64,000 bases of DNA, taken from Natronoarchaeum philippinense (GTDB taxonomy: Archaea > Halobacteriota > Halobacteria > Halobacteriales > Natronoarchaeaceae). The stretch lies in contig NZ_OBEJ01000004.1 of assembly GCF_900215575.1 (NCBI RefSeq), positions 62,001 to 126,000 of the forward strand, read 5' to 3'. How positions within the stretch are numbered: the stretch's first letter is position 1; each line of letters begins with the position of its first letter. Of the stretch, positions 43,656 through 52,169 are shown one piece after another. Position numbers and translations under genes: made by a program. The notes beneath the pieces are model-generated. The model had not been told where the DNA came from. It saw nothing but the letters and a program-made list of their open reading frames with translations, and did no database searches.

Positions 43656-44723
43656 ATGACTCAGTACACAGCAGCCGTCATCGGTACCGGCGCGGATCCC
43701 GACGACAGAGTCTGGGGCGAGAGCGCCGCGATGGCGTACTTTCACGGCGACGCCTACCAAGCAATTCCGAACTGCGACCTCGCCGCCTGCGCCGACATCG
43801 TCCGCGAGAACGCCGAAGCGTTCGCCGAGGAGTACGACGTGCCCGACGCGAACGTGTTCGAGGACTACGAGGAGATGCTCCGGACCGTCGAGCCCGATGT
43901 CGTCAGCATCACGACTCCCGTCCCCACGCACGCCGACCTCGTCGTCGGCGCGGCAGAAACCGGCGCTCCGGGCGCGATCCACTGCGAGAAGCCGATGGCC
44001 CACACGTGGGGCGAGTGCCAGCGCGCCGCCGCCGCGGCCGACGAACACGGCGTGCAGCTCACCTACAACCACCAGCGCCGGTTCGCCCCGGCGTGGCGCG
44101 AGGCCAAGCGCCTCCTCGACGACGGCGCGATCGGCGACCTCCAGCGCGTCGAGATGGGTGGGAAGAACCTCTACGATTACGGGACGCACTTTTTCGACCT
44201 GTGCAACCACTTCGCCGGCGAGCACCGTCCTGAATGGATTCTCGGCCAGGTCCACTACGAACGCGAGGACGTTCGATACGGCGTCCACAACGAGAATCAG
44301 GCCCTTGCGACGTGGTCGTACCCCAACGGCGTGACCGGTCTCGCCGGCACCGGCTTCGGCACGGGCGCCGAGGCGATCGGTTGTGCTCACCGGCTGGTCG
44401 GCGACGCTGGCGCCATCGAGGTCCACCCCGACGGCGTCGACGCCGACCTCCGCTACCGGGGCGACGGCGACGGTTGGCACGCGCGGTCGTTCGACGAGCG
44501 TGACCTTCACAAAGCGACGCTGGAGCACGTTCTCGACTGTGTATATACCGACGAAACGCCCGTCGTCTCGGCAGCGCACGCGCTCCGGGCGACGGAACCG
44601 ATCTTCGCCGCGTGGGAGTCCGCCCGGCGGCGCGGGCGCGTCGACCTCCCGCTCGACGCCGAGGGGAACGCCCTGACGGAGATGGTCGACGACGGCACGC
44701 TGACGCCGGTAGCCGATGAATAA
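43656..44723 (+). CDS. Gfo/Idh/MocA family oxidoreductase D
   Basis: A 355-residue oxidoreductase. Like A (34197) it has a stretched glycine loop, AAVIGTGADPDDRVWGESAAMAYFHGDAY, then IHCEKPMAHTW and LTYNHQRRFAPAWREAKRLLDDGAIGDLQRVE. NLYDYGTHFFDLCNHF lines the active site. A and D thus form a subfamily distinct from B and C. A TATA-like TTTAATT (about 43622) lies about 30 nt upstream of ATG 43656. It is divergent from C. Confidence 0.85.
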   Translation: MTQYTAAVIGTGADPDDRVWGESAAMAYFHGDAYQAIPNCDLAACADIVRENAEAFAEEYDVPDANVFEDYEEMLRTVEPDVVSITTPVPTHADLVVGAAETGAPGAIHCEKPMAHTWGECQRAAAAADEHGVQLTYNHQRRFAPAWREAKRLLDDGAIGDLQRVEMGGKNLYDYGTHFFDLCNHFAGEHRPEWILGQVHYEREDVRYGVHNENQALATWSYPNGVTGLAGTGFGTGAEAIGCAHRLVGDAGAIEVHPDGVDADLRYRGDGDGWHARSFDERDLHKATLEHVLDCVYTDETPVVSAAHALRATEPIFAAWESARRRGRVDLPLDAEGNALTEMVDDGTLTPVADE

Positions 44724-44733
44724 GCTGCCCGGT

Positions 44734-45576
44734 TCACTCGTACGTCGCGTCCACAGAATCGAGGCACTCGAAGAGCGCCTCGGCGGCGAGTTCGTACCCA
44801 CCGGGGCCGCTGTACCCGCTTCGCTCGCCCGCCCGCTCTAGGTGTGGCTCCAGCGACGCCGGCCCGTCGAAGCCCCGATCGGCCAGCGCCGATATCGTCG
44901 CAGGGATCTGTCCGTCGCCGTCGCCGGCCGGCTCGACCGCCCCGCGCTCGCCGAACTGGGCGTCTTTGACGTGCAACTGCTCGACGTACTCGATCAGTTG
45001 CAACAGGGCGTCGGGATACGGCCGGACGCCGATTTCGAGGAAGTTCGCGGGATCGAAGATCGCCCGAAAGTTCGGCGAGTCGATGGTCGTCAGCAGATCC
45101 CGACACCGCCCCGGCGTGTCGCCGTAGATGTCCTTCTCGTTTTCGTGCAGTAGCGTGACGCCGGCCGCCTCGGCACGTTCGACTTTGGCGTCCATCCGTC
45201 GAAGCACCTCGTCGCGGTGCTGTTCGGGATCGTCGTCCTCCGGAACGTAGTACGAAAACAGCCGAATCCGGTCGGTGTCGAACGCGTCGGCGACTTCGAT
45301 CGCACGCTCGAATCGCTCCAGATGGGGCTCGAACTCGTCGGTGATCGCTATCTTGCCGATCGGCGATCCGATCGATGTCACTTGTATTCCTCGCTCGTCC
45401 AGTTCGCTCCGGACTCGACTGACCTGCTGGTCGGACAGATCGAGTACGTTCGTCTCTCCGACGCTCCGCAGGTCGAGCCGCGAAATCCCCAGCGATTCGA
45501 GGACATCGAGCTGTTCGTCGAGGTCCGGCCCGATCTCGTCGGCGAAGCCGCTGACGCCGAATCTGTGGTCGGTCAT
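44734..45576 (-). CDS. Xylose-isomerase-like TIM barrel C
   Basis: A 280-residue TIM barrel starting MTDHRFGVSGFADEIGPD. Motifs: SRLDLRSV, VTLLHENEKDIYGDTPGRC (about 140-158), AIFDPANFLEIG, LHVKDAQFGERG and PASLEPHL give the usual Glu/Asp/His metal site. It is more distant from A and B and nearer to 3-keto or hydroxypyruvate-isomerase-like enzymes. Start choice: 45576 gives a normal family length; ATGs at 45597 and 45660 add an unconserved tail. Convergent with oxidoreductase D. Confidence 0.8.
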   Translation of the reverse strand: MTDHRFGVSGFADEIGPDLDEQLDVLESLGISRLDLRSVGETNVLDLSDQQVSRVRSELDERGIQVTSIGSPIGKIAITDEFEPHLERFERAIEVADAFDTDRIRLFSYYVPEDDDPEQHRDEVLRRMDAKVERAEAAGVTLLHENEKDIYGDTPGRCRDLLTTIDSPNFRAIFDPANFLEIGVRPYPDALLQLIEYVEQLHVKDAQFGERGAVEPAGDGDGQIPATISALADRGFDGPASLEPHLERAGERSGYSGPGGYELAAEALFECLDSVDATYE

Positions 45577-45740
45577 ACGATCGACGGGTGGTGTCATCCC
45601 TCTATCAACGTTGTGGTCGGCGCGGCCCCGTTCGCGGTGTTCGACCTCTCTCGTTTTCATTACGATACTCAATGTCGAACAATCCGGAAGAATAAAACGC
45701 ACTGCCGGCTGAGTTGTTGGCGAATACATACAGACTATCC

Positions 45741-47933
45741 ATGTCTATGATGCAAGCGTGCGCCTCCGATGAGGAGCGTGCAGAAATCGACAGGAAAGTG
45801 GAATCGCTCTTAGAGGAGATGACGCTGGACGAGAAGGTCGGCCAACTCAACCAGTACAACGGGTCCGAACAGACCGGCCCGGCCGTCGAGGATGTCGACG
45901 TCGAAGCCGAAATCCGGGACGGGCGCGTCGGGTCGATCCTGAACGCCTCGGGGTTAGAGAGCCACGTCGAGTACCAGCAACTGGCGGTCGAGGAATCGCG
46001 GCTCGGCATCCCGCTGCTGTTCGGCTACGACGTCGTCCACGGCTACGAGACGCTGTTTCCGATCCCACTCGGCGAAGCGGCCAGTTGGAACCCCGGTGCC
46101 GCCAAAGAGGCGGCCTCGATCGCCGCCGCCGAGGCCGCCGCCGACGGCTATCACTGGTCCTTTGGACCACCGGTCGACGTGACTCGCGACGCTCGCTGGG
46201 GGCGTGCAATGGAGACCAGCGGCGAAGATCCGCATCTCGGAAGCGAACTCGCGGCCGCTCGGGTCGAGGGCTTTCAGGGCGACGACCTCGCAGCGACCGA
46301 CACCGTCCTCGCGTGCGCGAAGCACTATGCTGCCTACGGGGAAGTCAAAGCCGGCCGCGAGTACAACACCGTCGATATCTCCGAGTCGACGCTACGGGAC
46401 ATCCACCTCCCGCCGTTCGAGGCCGCCGTCGACGCCGGCGTCGGCACCGTGATGAACGCCTTCACTGACTACGACGGCGTGCCCGCGGGCGCGAGCGAAC
46501 ATCTCGTCCGCGACGTTCTCAAGGGGGAGATGGGGTTCGACGGCTTCGTCGTCTCGGACTGGAACTCCTTCCGCGAACTCATCTACCACGGCGTCGCCGC
46601 CGACGAGCGCGAGGCGGCCGAGCGCGCCATGATGGGTGGGTCGGACATGGACATGGTCGGCCACATCTACAACCACGAACTCGCCGATCTCGTCGACGAC
46701 GGCGTCGTTCCGGAGGCGTATCTCGACGAGGCCGTCCGGCGCGTTCTCAGGACGAAGTACCTTCTGGGCCTGTTCGAGGACCCCTACAAGTACTTCGACG
46801 AGGACCGACGCGAGGAGACGATCCGCGCCGACGCCCATCACGAGACCGCCCGCGACGTAGCACGTGAGTCGATCGTCCTGATGGACAACGACGATGCGGT
46901 GCTCCCGCTCGACTCGCCCGACGAGATTGCGGTCGTGGGCGGCCTCGCCGACAGCGCCGACGACGTGCTCGGTGATTGGCGAGCGAGAGGCCATCCGGAC
47001 TACGCCGTGAGCGTGCTCGACGGAATCACCGAAGCAGCCGGCGACGGCATCGACGTGACATACGCGAAAGGCTGTGAGCGAACCGGCGAATCCTCCGAAC
47101 AGCTCCGTCAGGACGCCGTCGACGCCGTCGCGGACGCCGATGTCGCGGTCGTCGCGGTCGGCGAAACGTGGGAGCTCTCGGGTGAGTGCTCCAGCCGGAC
47201 CGACATCGGGCTTCCGGGCGAGCAGCGCAAACTTCTGGAAGCGCTCGTCGAGACTGACACGCCGGTCACCGCCGTGCTGATGAACGGCCGGCCGCTCGCT
47301 GTCCCGTGGCTGGCCGAGAACGTCCCCGCGATTCTCGAAACGTGGTTCCTCGGATCGCAGGCCGGCAACGCTATCGCCGACGTGCTCTTCGGCGAGTACA
47401 ACCCCTCGGGGAAGCTTCCGATCACGTTCCCCCGATCGCTCGGACAGGTCCCGATCCACTACAACCACCCGCCGACGGGGCGGCCGAAAGAACAGGCCGA
47501 ACCGGGCTGGGGAACGTCCTACCTCGACGAAGCCAACGACCCGCTGTACGCGTTCGGCCACGGGCTCAGCTACACTTCGTTCGCGTACACCGATCTCGAA
47601 CTGAGCGCCGACGCCGTCGACATGGACGAACGGCTGCAGGTGCAGGTCACCGTCGAGAACGGCGGCTCGGTCGCCGGCGAGGAGGTCGTACAACTGTACG
47701 TCCACGACCTCGTCGGGAGCCGGACCCGCCCCGTCAAGGAGCTGAAAGGGTTCGAGAAGATCGAACTGGAACCGGGCGAGCGCCGCACCGTCGAGTTCGA
47801 GTTGGAGAGCGACGACCTCGCCTTCTGGACGCTCGACGAGGAGTTCGCCGCCGAACCCGGCGAGTTCCGCGTCATGGCCGGGAGCGCGTCCGACGACATC
47901 CGGTGTGCGGACAGCTTCGAACTGGTCGAGTAA
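45741..47933 (+). CDS. GH3 family beta-glycosidase
   Basis: A 730-residue GH3 enzyme. Domain order: TIM barrel (about 8-330), alpha/beta sandwich (about 350-570: DDAVLPLDSPDEIAVVGGLAD, GETWELSGECSSRTDIGLPG), and a fibronectin-III-like end (about 640-725). The nucleophile is Asp273 in GFVVSDWNS; AKHYAAYGEVKAGREYN is the substrate loop. No signal peptide, so it cleaves imported oligosaccharides in the cytoplasm. Beta-glucosidases of this type release glucose from beta-linked gluco-oligosaccharides. The start at 45741 (MSMMQACAS) is chosen as the first ATG after a TATA-like AATAAAA near 45691. Confidence 0.9.
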   Translation: MSMMQACASDEERAEIDRKVESLLEEMTLDEKVGQLNQYNGSEQTGPAVEDVDVEAEIRDGRVGSILNASGLESHVEYQQLAVEESRLGIPLLFGYDVVHGYETLFPIPLGEAASWNPGAAKEAASIAAAEAAADGYHWSFGPPVDVTRDARWGRAMETSGEDPHLGSELAAARVEGFQGDDLAATDTVLACAKHYAAYGEVKAGREYNTVDISESTLRDIHLPPFEAAVDAGVGTVMNAFTDYDGVPAGASEHLVRDVLKGEMGFDGFVVSDWNSFRELIYHGVAADEREAAERAMMGGSDMDMVGHIYNHELADLVDDGVVPEAYLDEAVRRVLRTKYLLGLFEDPYKYFDEDRREETIRADAHHETARDVARESIVLMDNDDAVLPLDSPDEIAVVGGLADSADDVLGDWRARGHPDYAVSVLDGITEAAGDGIDVTYAKGCERTGESSEQLRQDAVDAVADADVAVVAVGETWELSGECSSRTDIGLPGEQRKLLEALVETDTPVTAVLMNGRPLAVPWLAENVPAILETWFLGSQAGNAIADVLFGEYNPSGKLPITFPRSLGQVPIHYNHPPTGRPKEQAEPGWGTSYLDEANDPLYAFGHGLSYTSFAYTDLELSADAVDMDERLQVQVTVENGGSVAGEEVVQLYVHDLVGSRTRPVKELKGFEKIELEPGERRTVEFELESDDLAFWTLDEEFAAEPGEFRVMAGSASDDIRCADSFELVE

Positions 47934-47969
47934 CTCACTTTCCTGTCGCTTTCGCCTCGGCGCTGTGGG

Positions 47970-49400
47970 TCAGATCGTGAACCGTTCCGCTTCGAGCAGC
48001 CCCGTCGGTCCCGATCCGACCGGGTGGTTCACGAACGCGTCCCGGACGGCGCCGTCGCGCAGGTAGTTTGCGATCGCAACGAGCGAGATGCCCTGATCGA
48101 GCGCCAGATACGCGTTCGTCGTCCAGTCGCTGACGAGGCTCATCGAGTCGTAGAACCCGTACTCGGTATCGAGGCCCCGGTCGACGTAAGCATCGAGCGC
48201 CCCTGCGATCTCGCTCTCGCTCGCGTATTCGAGTCCCAGAAGCGTCGCGTGCGGCGTCGCAACGTCGTCGCGCTCGTACCCCTCGATCCCGGCGCGTGCA
48301 ACGCCGAACTCGGCGTATCCGTCCGGTAGTCCACACGGCGAGAACCCCCACGCGTCGTAGCCTTGCTCCTCGGCGTGGTTGATCTGTAACTGCACCTGCC
48401 TGCGATTGTTCGCCCCTAGCGCATGCTGGCCGCGCGATCGTTCCGGCAGGACCAGCGACGGCATCAGCGACTCGAACATGCTCCCGCCCCACGAGGGTAC
48501 GTACCTGATCCCCTCGTGTTCGTAGTGGCCTTCCCAGACGCGGTTGTCGTCGTAGGCTCGGAACTCTCCCTCGGGATCGCCCTGCTGATCCCACTCGGGC
48601 GGGAACGTCCGGAACGTGTCCCACCAGTGTGACCGCGGCACGTCGCCGTTCCCGATCCCCACGTAGCTCGCGATCCGCGTCTCGGCGTTGAACACGCCGT
48701 AATGGAAGCCGAGATCATCGCCCGATCTGGCGTCGAAGCCGCCGTACAACTGGCCGAACGGCTCCCCGCCCTCGAAGGGGTTCGACACGTCGGGGTCGTA
48801 GAACCGGTCGAACGACTGGCCGGCGAGAATTTCGTCGGCCATGGGTCGAAGTTCGGGGAACGCCCCACCCGCCGCGACGAGGCCGGCCACGAGCCAGCCG
48901 TTGTCGATCGTCGAAATCTCCCACCAACCGCCGTGGTCTTCGGCGACTGCACCGTTGCCGATGTCGTACCACCGATAGAACAGCCCGTTCCACCGGTCGA
49001 GTTCTCGTAGCATTACAATAATCTCGTGCGCGCGCTCGCGCGCACTTGACTTGGAGATGACTTCGAGTTCCGACGCGGCTACCGTCGCCAGCAACTGGAG
49101 GCCGACGTTCGCCGGTGATGTCACCGACCGTCGTGTGTACCCCGCCGCAGTGGCATCGACGCGGTCCGGAGCGAACCCGGTATCGTCGTGCGAGAACTCG
49201 TCGAAAAACGCCCACGTGTCTTGTCCGATCCGGTCGAGCCGCGAATCCAACTGCGCCGCGGCGTCGTTACTGTCCGGTAAGTCGTTCGCCTCTCTGGACT
49301 GGCGCGTTAGTGCGAAGCCCGTCGTCAGTCCGCCACCGACTCCGAGAGCGCTGAGAACCGCCCGTCGACTGATGATGCTGCTGTCGTCAGAACCTCCCAT
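47970..49400 (-). CDS. PF10091 glucoamylase-like / GH144-like enzyme, Tat-exported form
   Basis: A 476-residue protein. The N-terminus MGGSDDSSIISRRAVLSALGVGGGLTTGF is a Tat-type signal, so it is exported. The catalytic domain parallels 31811-33196: RWNGLFYRWYD, STIDNGWL, YVGIGNGDVPRSHWW, PSWGGSMFESLMPSL, GFSPCGLPDGYAEFGVARAG, TPHATLLGLEYA, YLALDQGISL. Together they suggest extracellular chain cleavage followed by a cytosolic step. Substrate is inferred as a beta-glucan, possibly beta-1,2, from GH144 relatives only. Longer upstream frames lack a signal at the start and are rejected. Confidence 0.78.
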   Translation of the reverse strand: MGGSDDSSIISRRAVLSALGVGGGLTTGFALTRQSREANDLPDSNDAAAQLDSRLDRIGQDTWAFFDEFSHDDTGFAPDRVDATAAGYTRRSVTSPANVGLQLLATVAASELEVISKSSARERAHEIIVMLRELDRWNGLFYRWYDIGNGAVAEDHGGWWEISTIDNGWLVAGLVAAGGAFPELRPMADEILAGQSFDRFYDPDVSNPFEGGEPFGQLYGGFDARSGDDLGFHYGVFNAETRIASYVGIGNGDVPRSHWWDTFRTFPPEWDQQGDPEGEFRAYDDNRVWEGHYEHEGIRYVPSWGGSMFESLMPSLVLPERSRGQHALGANNRRQVQLQINHAEEQGYDAWGFSPCGLPDGYAEFGVARAGIEGYERDDVATPHATLLGLEYASESEIAGALDAYVDRGLDTEYGFYDSMSLVSDWTTNAYLALDQGISLVAIANYLRDGAVRDAFVNHPVGSGPTGLLEAERFTI

Positions 49401-49656
49401 TGATCTTCCGTTTGGTCCCCAGGTCCTATTGCTTTGTGACAAGATAGTAAGCACACTCTCCTTTCGTCCGCCCAAAATATCGAGATAACAACCTGCCTCA
49501 CGCTCTGTTCTCGTTACGAAATATCCCTTCAAACGTTAGCGCTCGGGGCCGAGAACCTTGTTTTCCGGACCCAGAGCGGTTCCAGAACCAGTATCATTAT
49601 ATACCGTTACACCTAGATTGGGAACGAAGCTCACAGTCCACAGGTAAGCACCAACT
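49401..49656. promoter_or_regulatory. Divergent promoter region, exported PF10091 gene / transporter binding protein
   Basis: 256 bases. A TATA element ATTATATA (49596-49603) serves the binding-protein gene, about 53 nt before its ATG. GAAATATC at 49518-49525 matches the site at 31690-31697 before the other PF10091 gene. No gene is seen. Confidence 0.5.
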
Positions 49657-51657
49657 ATGAGAGATTTCGAGCCAACCAGACGCGACTACGTGCAGGGTAT
49701 CGGTACGGCCTCACTCCTCGGTCTTGCGGGGTGTATGGGCCTCGGCAACGACGGCAACGGCGGTGGGACCCACAGCAGCTACATGTCCCCCGAGGAGCGA
49801 GAAAACCTCGACTTCGTCGAGCAGGAGTATCGGATCGCCCACTCCAACGACATCGATCCGAGCGAGCTCTCGCTCAACATGAGCAAGTGGCAGGTGTACC
49901 CGTGGGGTATTCGAGCCCTCCTCGAGGGTGCCGATTACTACGAAACCCTCTACGAAGATGGGTACAACGGCGTCATCATCGACAACGTCGAGGTGTCGCC
50001 GGGATCGGTCACGGTAACGGTCCATGAGGATGCCGCGTGGAGCAACGGCGATCAGATCACGGGTAAGCACGTTCGGAACCACGTGCTCCGAAGCATCTTC
50101 ATGCGGGTCAGCTCCCCGCGAAACGAGGTCCAATCGCCCAGCGAGGTCGGCGCGCCGATGCTGCTGGTCCGGTCGCCGACCGACGACGGCGGCGATTGGC
50201 GCCAAGACGCGATCGAGGTCGACGGCAAGTCGGTCACGTTCAAGACCAAGGAGGGCTGGTACGGCGAGCAGTGCCCGTGGACCGAGGACACGCTCAAGCG
50301 TGAGTTCTACGGTGCAGTGCCGGAGATGCCCGTTTACAACCAGATCTTCGAGGACTTCATGAGCCTCGAAGATCCGTTCGGCGAGAACTTCAGCGAGGTC
50401 GAATCCCTGCGTTCTCAGTATCGCAACATGGATGTCGGCTGGGAGGATGTCGCCACCTGCGGCCCCTTCTACCTCTCGGAGGTCAACCAGCGCGAGTACA
50501 CGCTCGAGAAAAACGAGGGGTATCCCTACGCGGACCGGATCAACTGGCCGACGATCAAAGCCGAGTACATCGAGGGCGCCCAATCCAAACGCACTGCGCT
50601 CGTCGAAGGGCACCTCGACGCAAGCGGTAGCGTCTCCATGCCCGAACGGACGCTTTCGGCGCTGCCCGAAGAGATGGTCGAGTTCCGTCACGAGGTCCCC
50701 TCGGGCGCCTCGTTCAACGTCCACATCGGCGACGGCAACTTCAGCGACGTTCGGGCCCGACAGGCGATCCAGCACGTGATCGACCGACAGGCGATCACCG
50801 AGGCCGTCTCCGGTGAGACGGTGATCGAGGCCTCGCCGATCGAGATCCCCGGTGCCATGGGCGGCATCGACGAGATTCTCAGCGACGAGTTCCTCAGCTC
50901 GCTGAACAAGTACGAACCCGACCAAGAGCGTGCGACCCAACTGCTCGAAGACGCCGGGTTCTCGAAGGAAGGCGGCACTTGGATGACGCCCGACGGCAAC
51001 GAGTGGAGCTTCCGCATCCAGACCGACGCGTCCGTCCCGCACATGGAGACGCTGATGGTCAATCAGCTCCAGAGCTTCGGCATTCAGGCCGAGCTGTACA
51101 CGCAGGACAGCGCCGTCCTGCAGCAGAACAAGGAGTCCGGCAGCTACGATATGGCGCCGGGTAGTTGGGGCGGCGAGGCTCACTCCGCGCTCGCGTTCTT
51201 CTGGTGGATTCCCCAGAACCCGGTCCAGCGCGGCATCCACGGCATCTGGACCGACGAACAGGTCCAGCAGTGGGGCGAGGAGGTCGAGCCGGTCAACATC
51301 GACGAGAACGGCTACGCCCACAACTTCCAAGCCGAGCATCTCAAGGACTACTTCACGATCGAGGCGCCGCCGGTCGGTGAGCCCGACGGCGAACTGCAGG
51401 AGTACGACACCGCGTGGGCGGCGATGATGCTCGACTGGGGCTACCGTCTGGAGGACCGCAGCTACGAAGAGCTGCTCGAGGAACTGGCGTGGATCTACAA
51501 CTGGTACGTTCCGGAGTTCCCGATCCACAAGCAGAAGGCCCAGAAGTTCCACAACACGAGCAAGTGGATCGTTCCCCCGGAAGACCAAGAGAAGAAGTGG
51601 TACCGCGGGCCCAAATCGCTGATCAACTCCGGTCACATCAGCGCGAAGCCCGAATAA
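49657..51657 (+). CDS. Family-5 ABC transporter substrate-binding lipoprotein
   Basis: A 666-residue extracellular solute-binding protein of the oligopeptide/oligosaccharide type (SBP_bac_5). A Tat motif TRRDYVQG and lipobox LAGC (Cys26) indicate Tat export and membrane anchoring. WSNGDQITGKHV, RQAIQHVIDRQAI, LLEDAGFSKEGGTW and PHMETLMVNQLQSFGIQAEL are family blocks. Neighbouring glycosidase genes suggest the ligand is an oligosaccharide rather than a peptide. The matching permeases and ATPases begin at 52170, after an oppositely oriented small gene. The binding protein at 58486 is a paralog. Confidence 0.88.
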   Translation: MRDFEPTRRDYVQGIGTASLLGLAGCMGLGNDGNGGGTHSSYMSPEERENLDFVEQEYRIAHSNDIDPSELSLNMSKWQVYPWGIRALLEGADYYETLYEDGYNGVIIDNVEVSPGSVTVTVHEDAAWSNGDQITGKHVRNHVLRSIFMRVSSPRNEVQSPSEVGAPMLLVRSPTDDGGDWRQDAIEVDGKSVTFKTKEGWYGEQCPWTEDTLKREFYGAVPEMPVYNQIFEDFMSLEDPFGENFSEVESLRSQYRNMDVGWEDVATCGPFYLSEVNQREYTLEKNEGYPYADRINWPTIKAEYIEGAQSKRTALVEGHLDASGSVSMPERTLSALPEEMVEFRHEVPSGASFNVHIGDGNFSDVRARQAIQHVIDRQAITEAVSGETVIEASPIEIPGAMGGIDEILSDEFLSSLNKYEPDQERATQLLEDAGFSKEGGTWMTPDGNEWSFRIQTDASVPHMETLMVNQLQSFGIQAELYTQDSAVLQQNKESGSYDMAPGSWGGEAHSALAFFWWIPQNPVQRGIHGIWTDEQVQQWGEEVEPVNIDENGYAHNFQAEHLKDYFTIEAPPVGEPDGELQEYDTAWAAMMLDWGYRLEDRSYEELLEELAWIYNWYVPEFPIHKQKAQKFHNTSKWIVPPEDQEKKWYRGPKSLINSGHISAKPE

Positions 51658-51728
51658 CGTCACTTTCGGACGAAGTTACGCTGTCTTCGTAGGCGGGCGG
51701 TCGAACTCGGTTATCTCGCCGAGCGCGG

Positions 51729-51983
51729 CTACTTCTTCGATCGGCCCCAACTCATCGACTGCCGCTCGACTGTGAGAATCTTCTCTCGATCCGCGAGCCC
51801 GGCCTCGGCGATCATCTCGCGCTCGTAGCGCTGTCCGAGCATCCATGCCACGAGGAACCCGATCGCGAGCAGCAGATCCCACGCCGGGACGAGCGCGCGG
51901 AGCGGTCGAAACAGTGCAACGGCGACGAACGCGGTCAGCACGAGCATATGGACGATGCGTCGTCCGAGGAGGCGATTTGCCAT
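51729..51983 (-). CDS. Small two-helix membrane protein
   Basis: An 84-residue protein with two hydrophobic segments (IVHMLVLTAFVAVALF and WDLLLAIGFLVAWMLG) and a charged C-terminal tail (YEREMIAEAGLADREKILTVERQ). I do not recognise a family. It is on the opposite strand between the binding-protein gene and the permeases, so the transporter is not one operon. It resembles other small haloarchaeal membrane proteins only in outline. Confidence 0.65.
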   Translation of the reverse strand: MANRLLGRRIVHMLVLTAFVAVALFRPLRALVPAWDLLLAIGFLVAWMLGQRYEREMIAEAGLADREKILTVERQSMSWGRSKK

Positions 51984-52169
51984 GATACAGTTCCAGACGG
52001 GCTACCAGTCCGATAAGTGTTCTCCCCGGTCGCTGCGGTACTGGTGCTGGTTTCTCTCTCCCCTAGCAATTTCCACGGGCCGATGTGCTGACTGTCCGCT
52101 TTCCGGAGCGGTATTCTAAACGGTTGTCCCACATCTTTTTATGCCATGAGTATCTTTTAGCTCCCAAGC

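Noticed and set aside
45577-45740. ATTACGATACTC between TIM barrel C and GH3 as another copy of the GAAATAT-type site
   Set aside because: Matches only the TTACGA part and lacks GAAATAT, so the similarity is too weak.
49711-51663. A 650-codon minus-strand frame
   Set aside because: Antisense shadow of the Tat lipoprotein binding-protein gene, which has clear family motifs.
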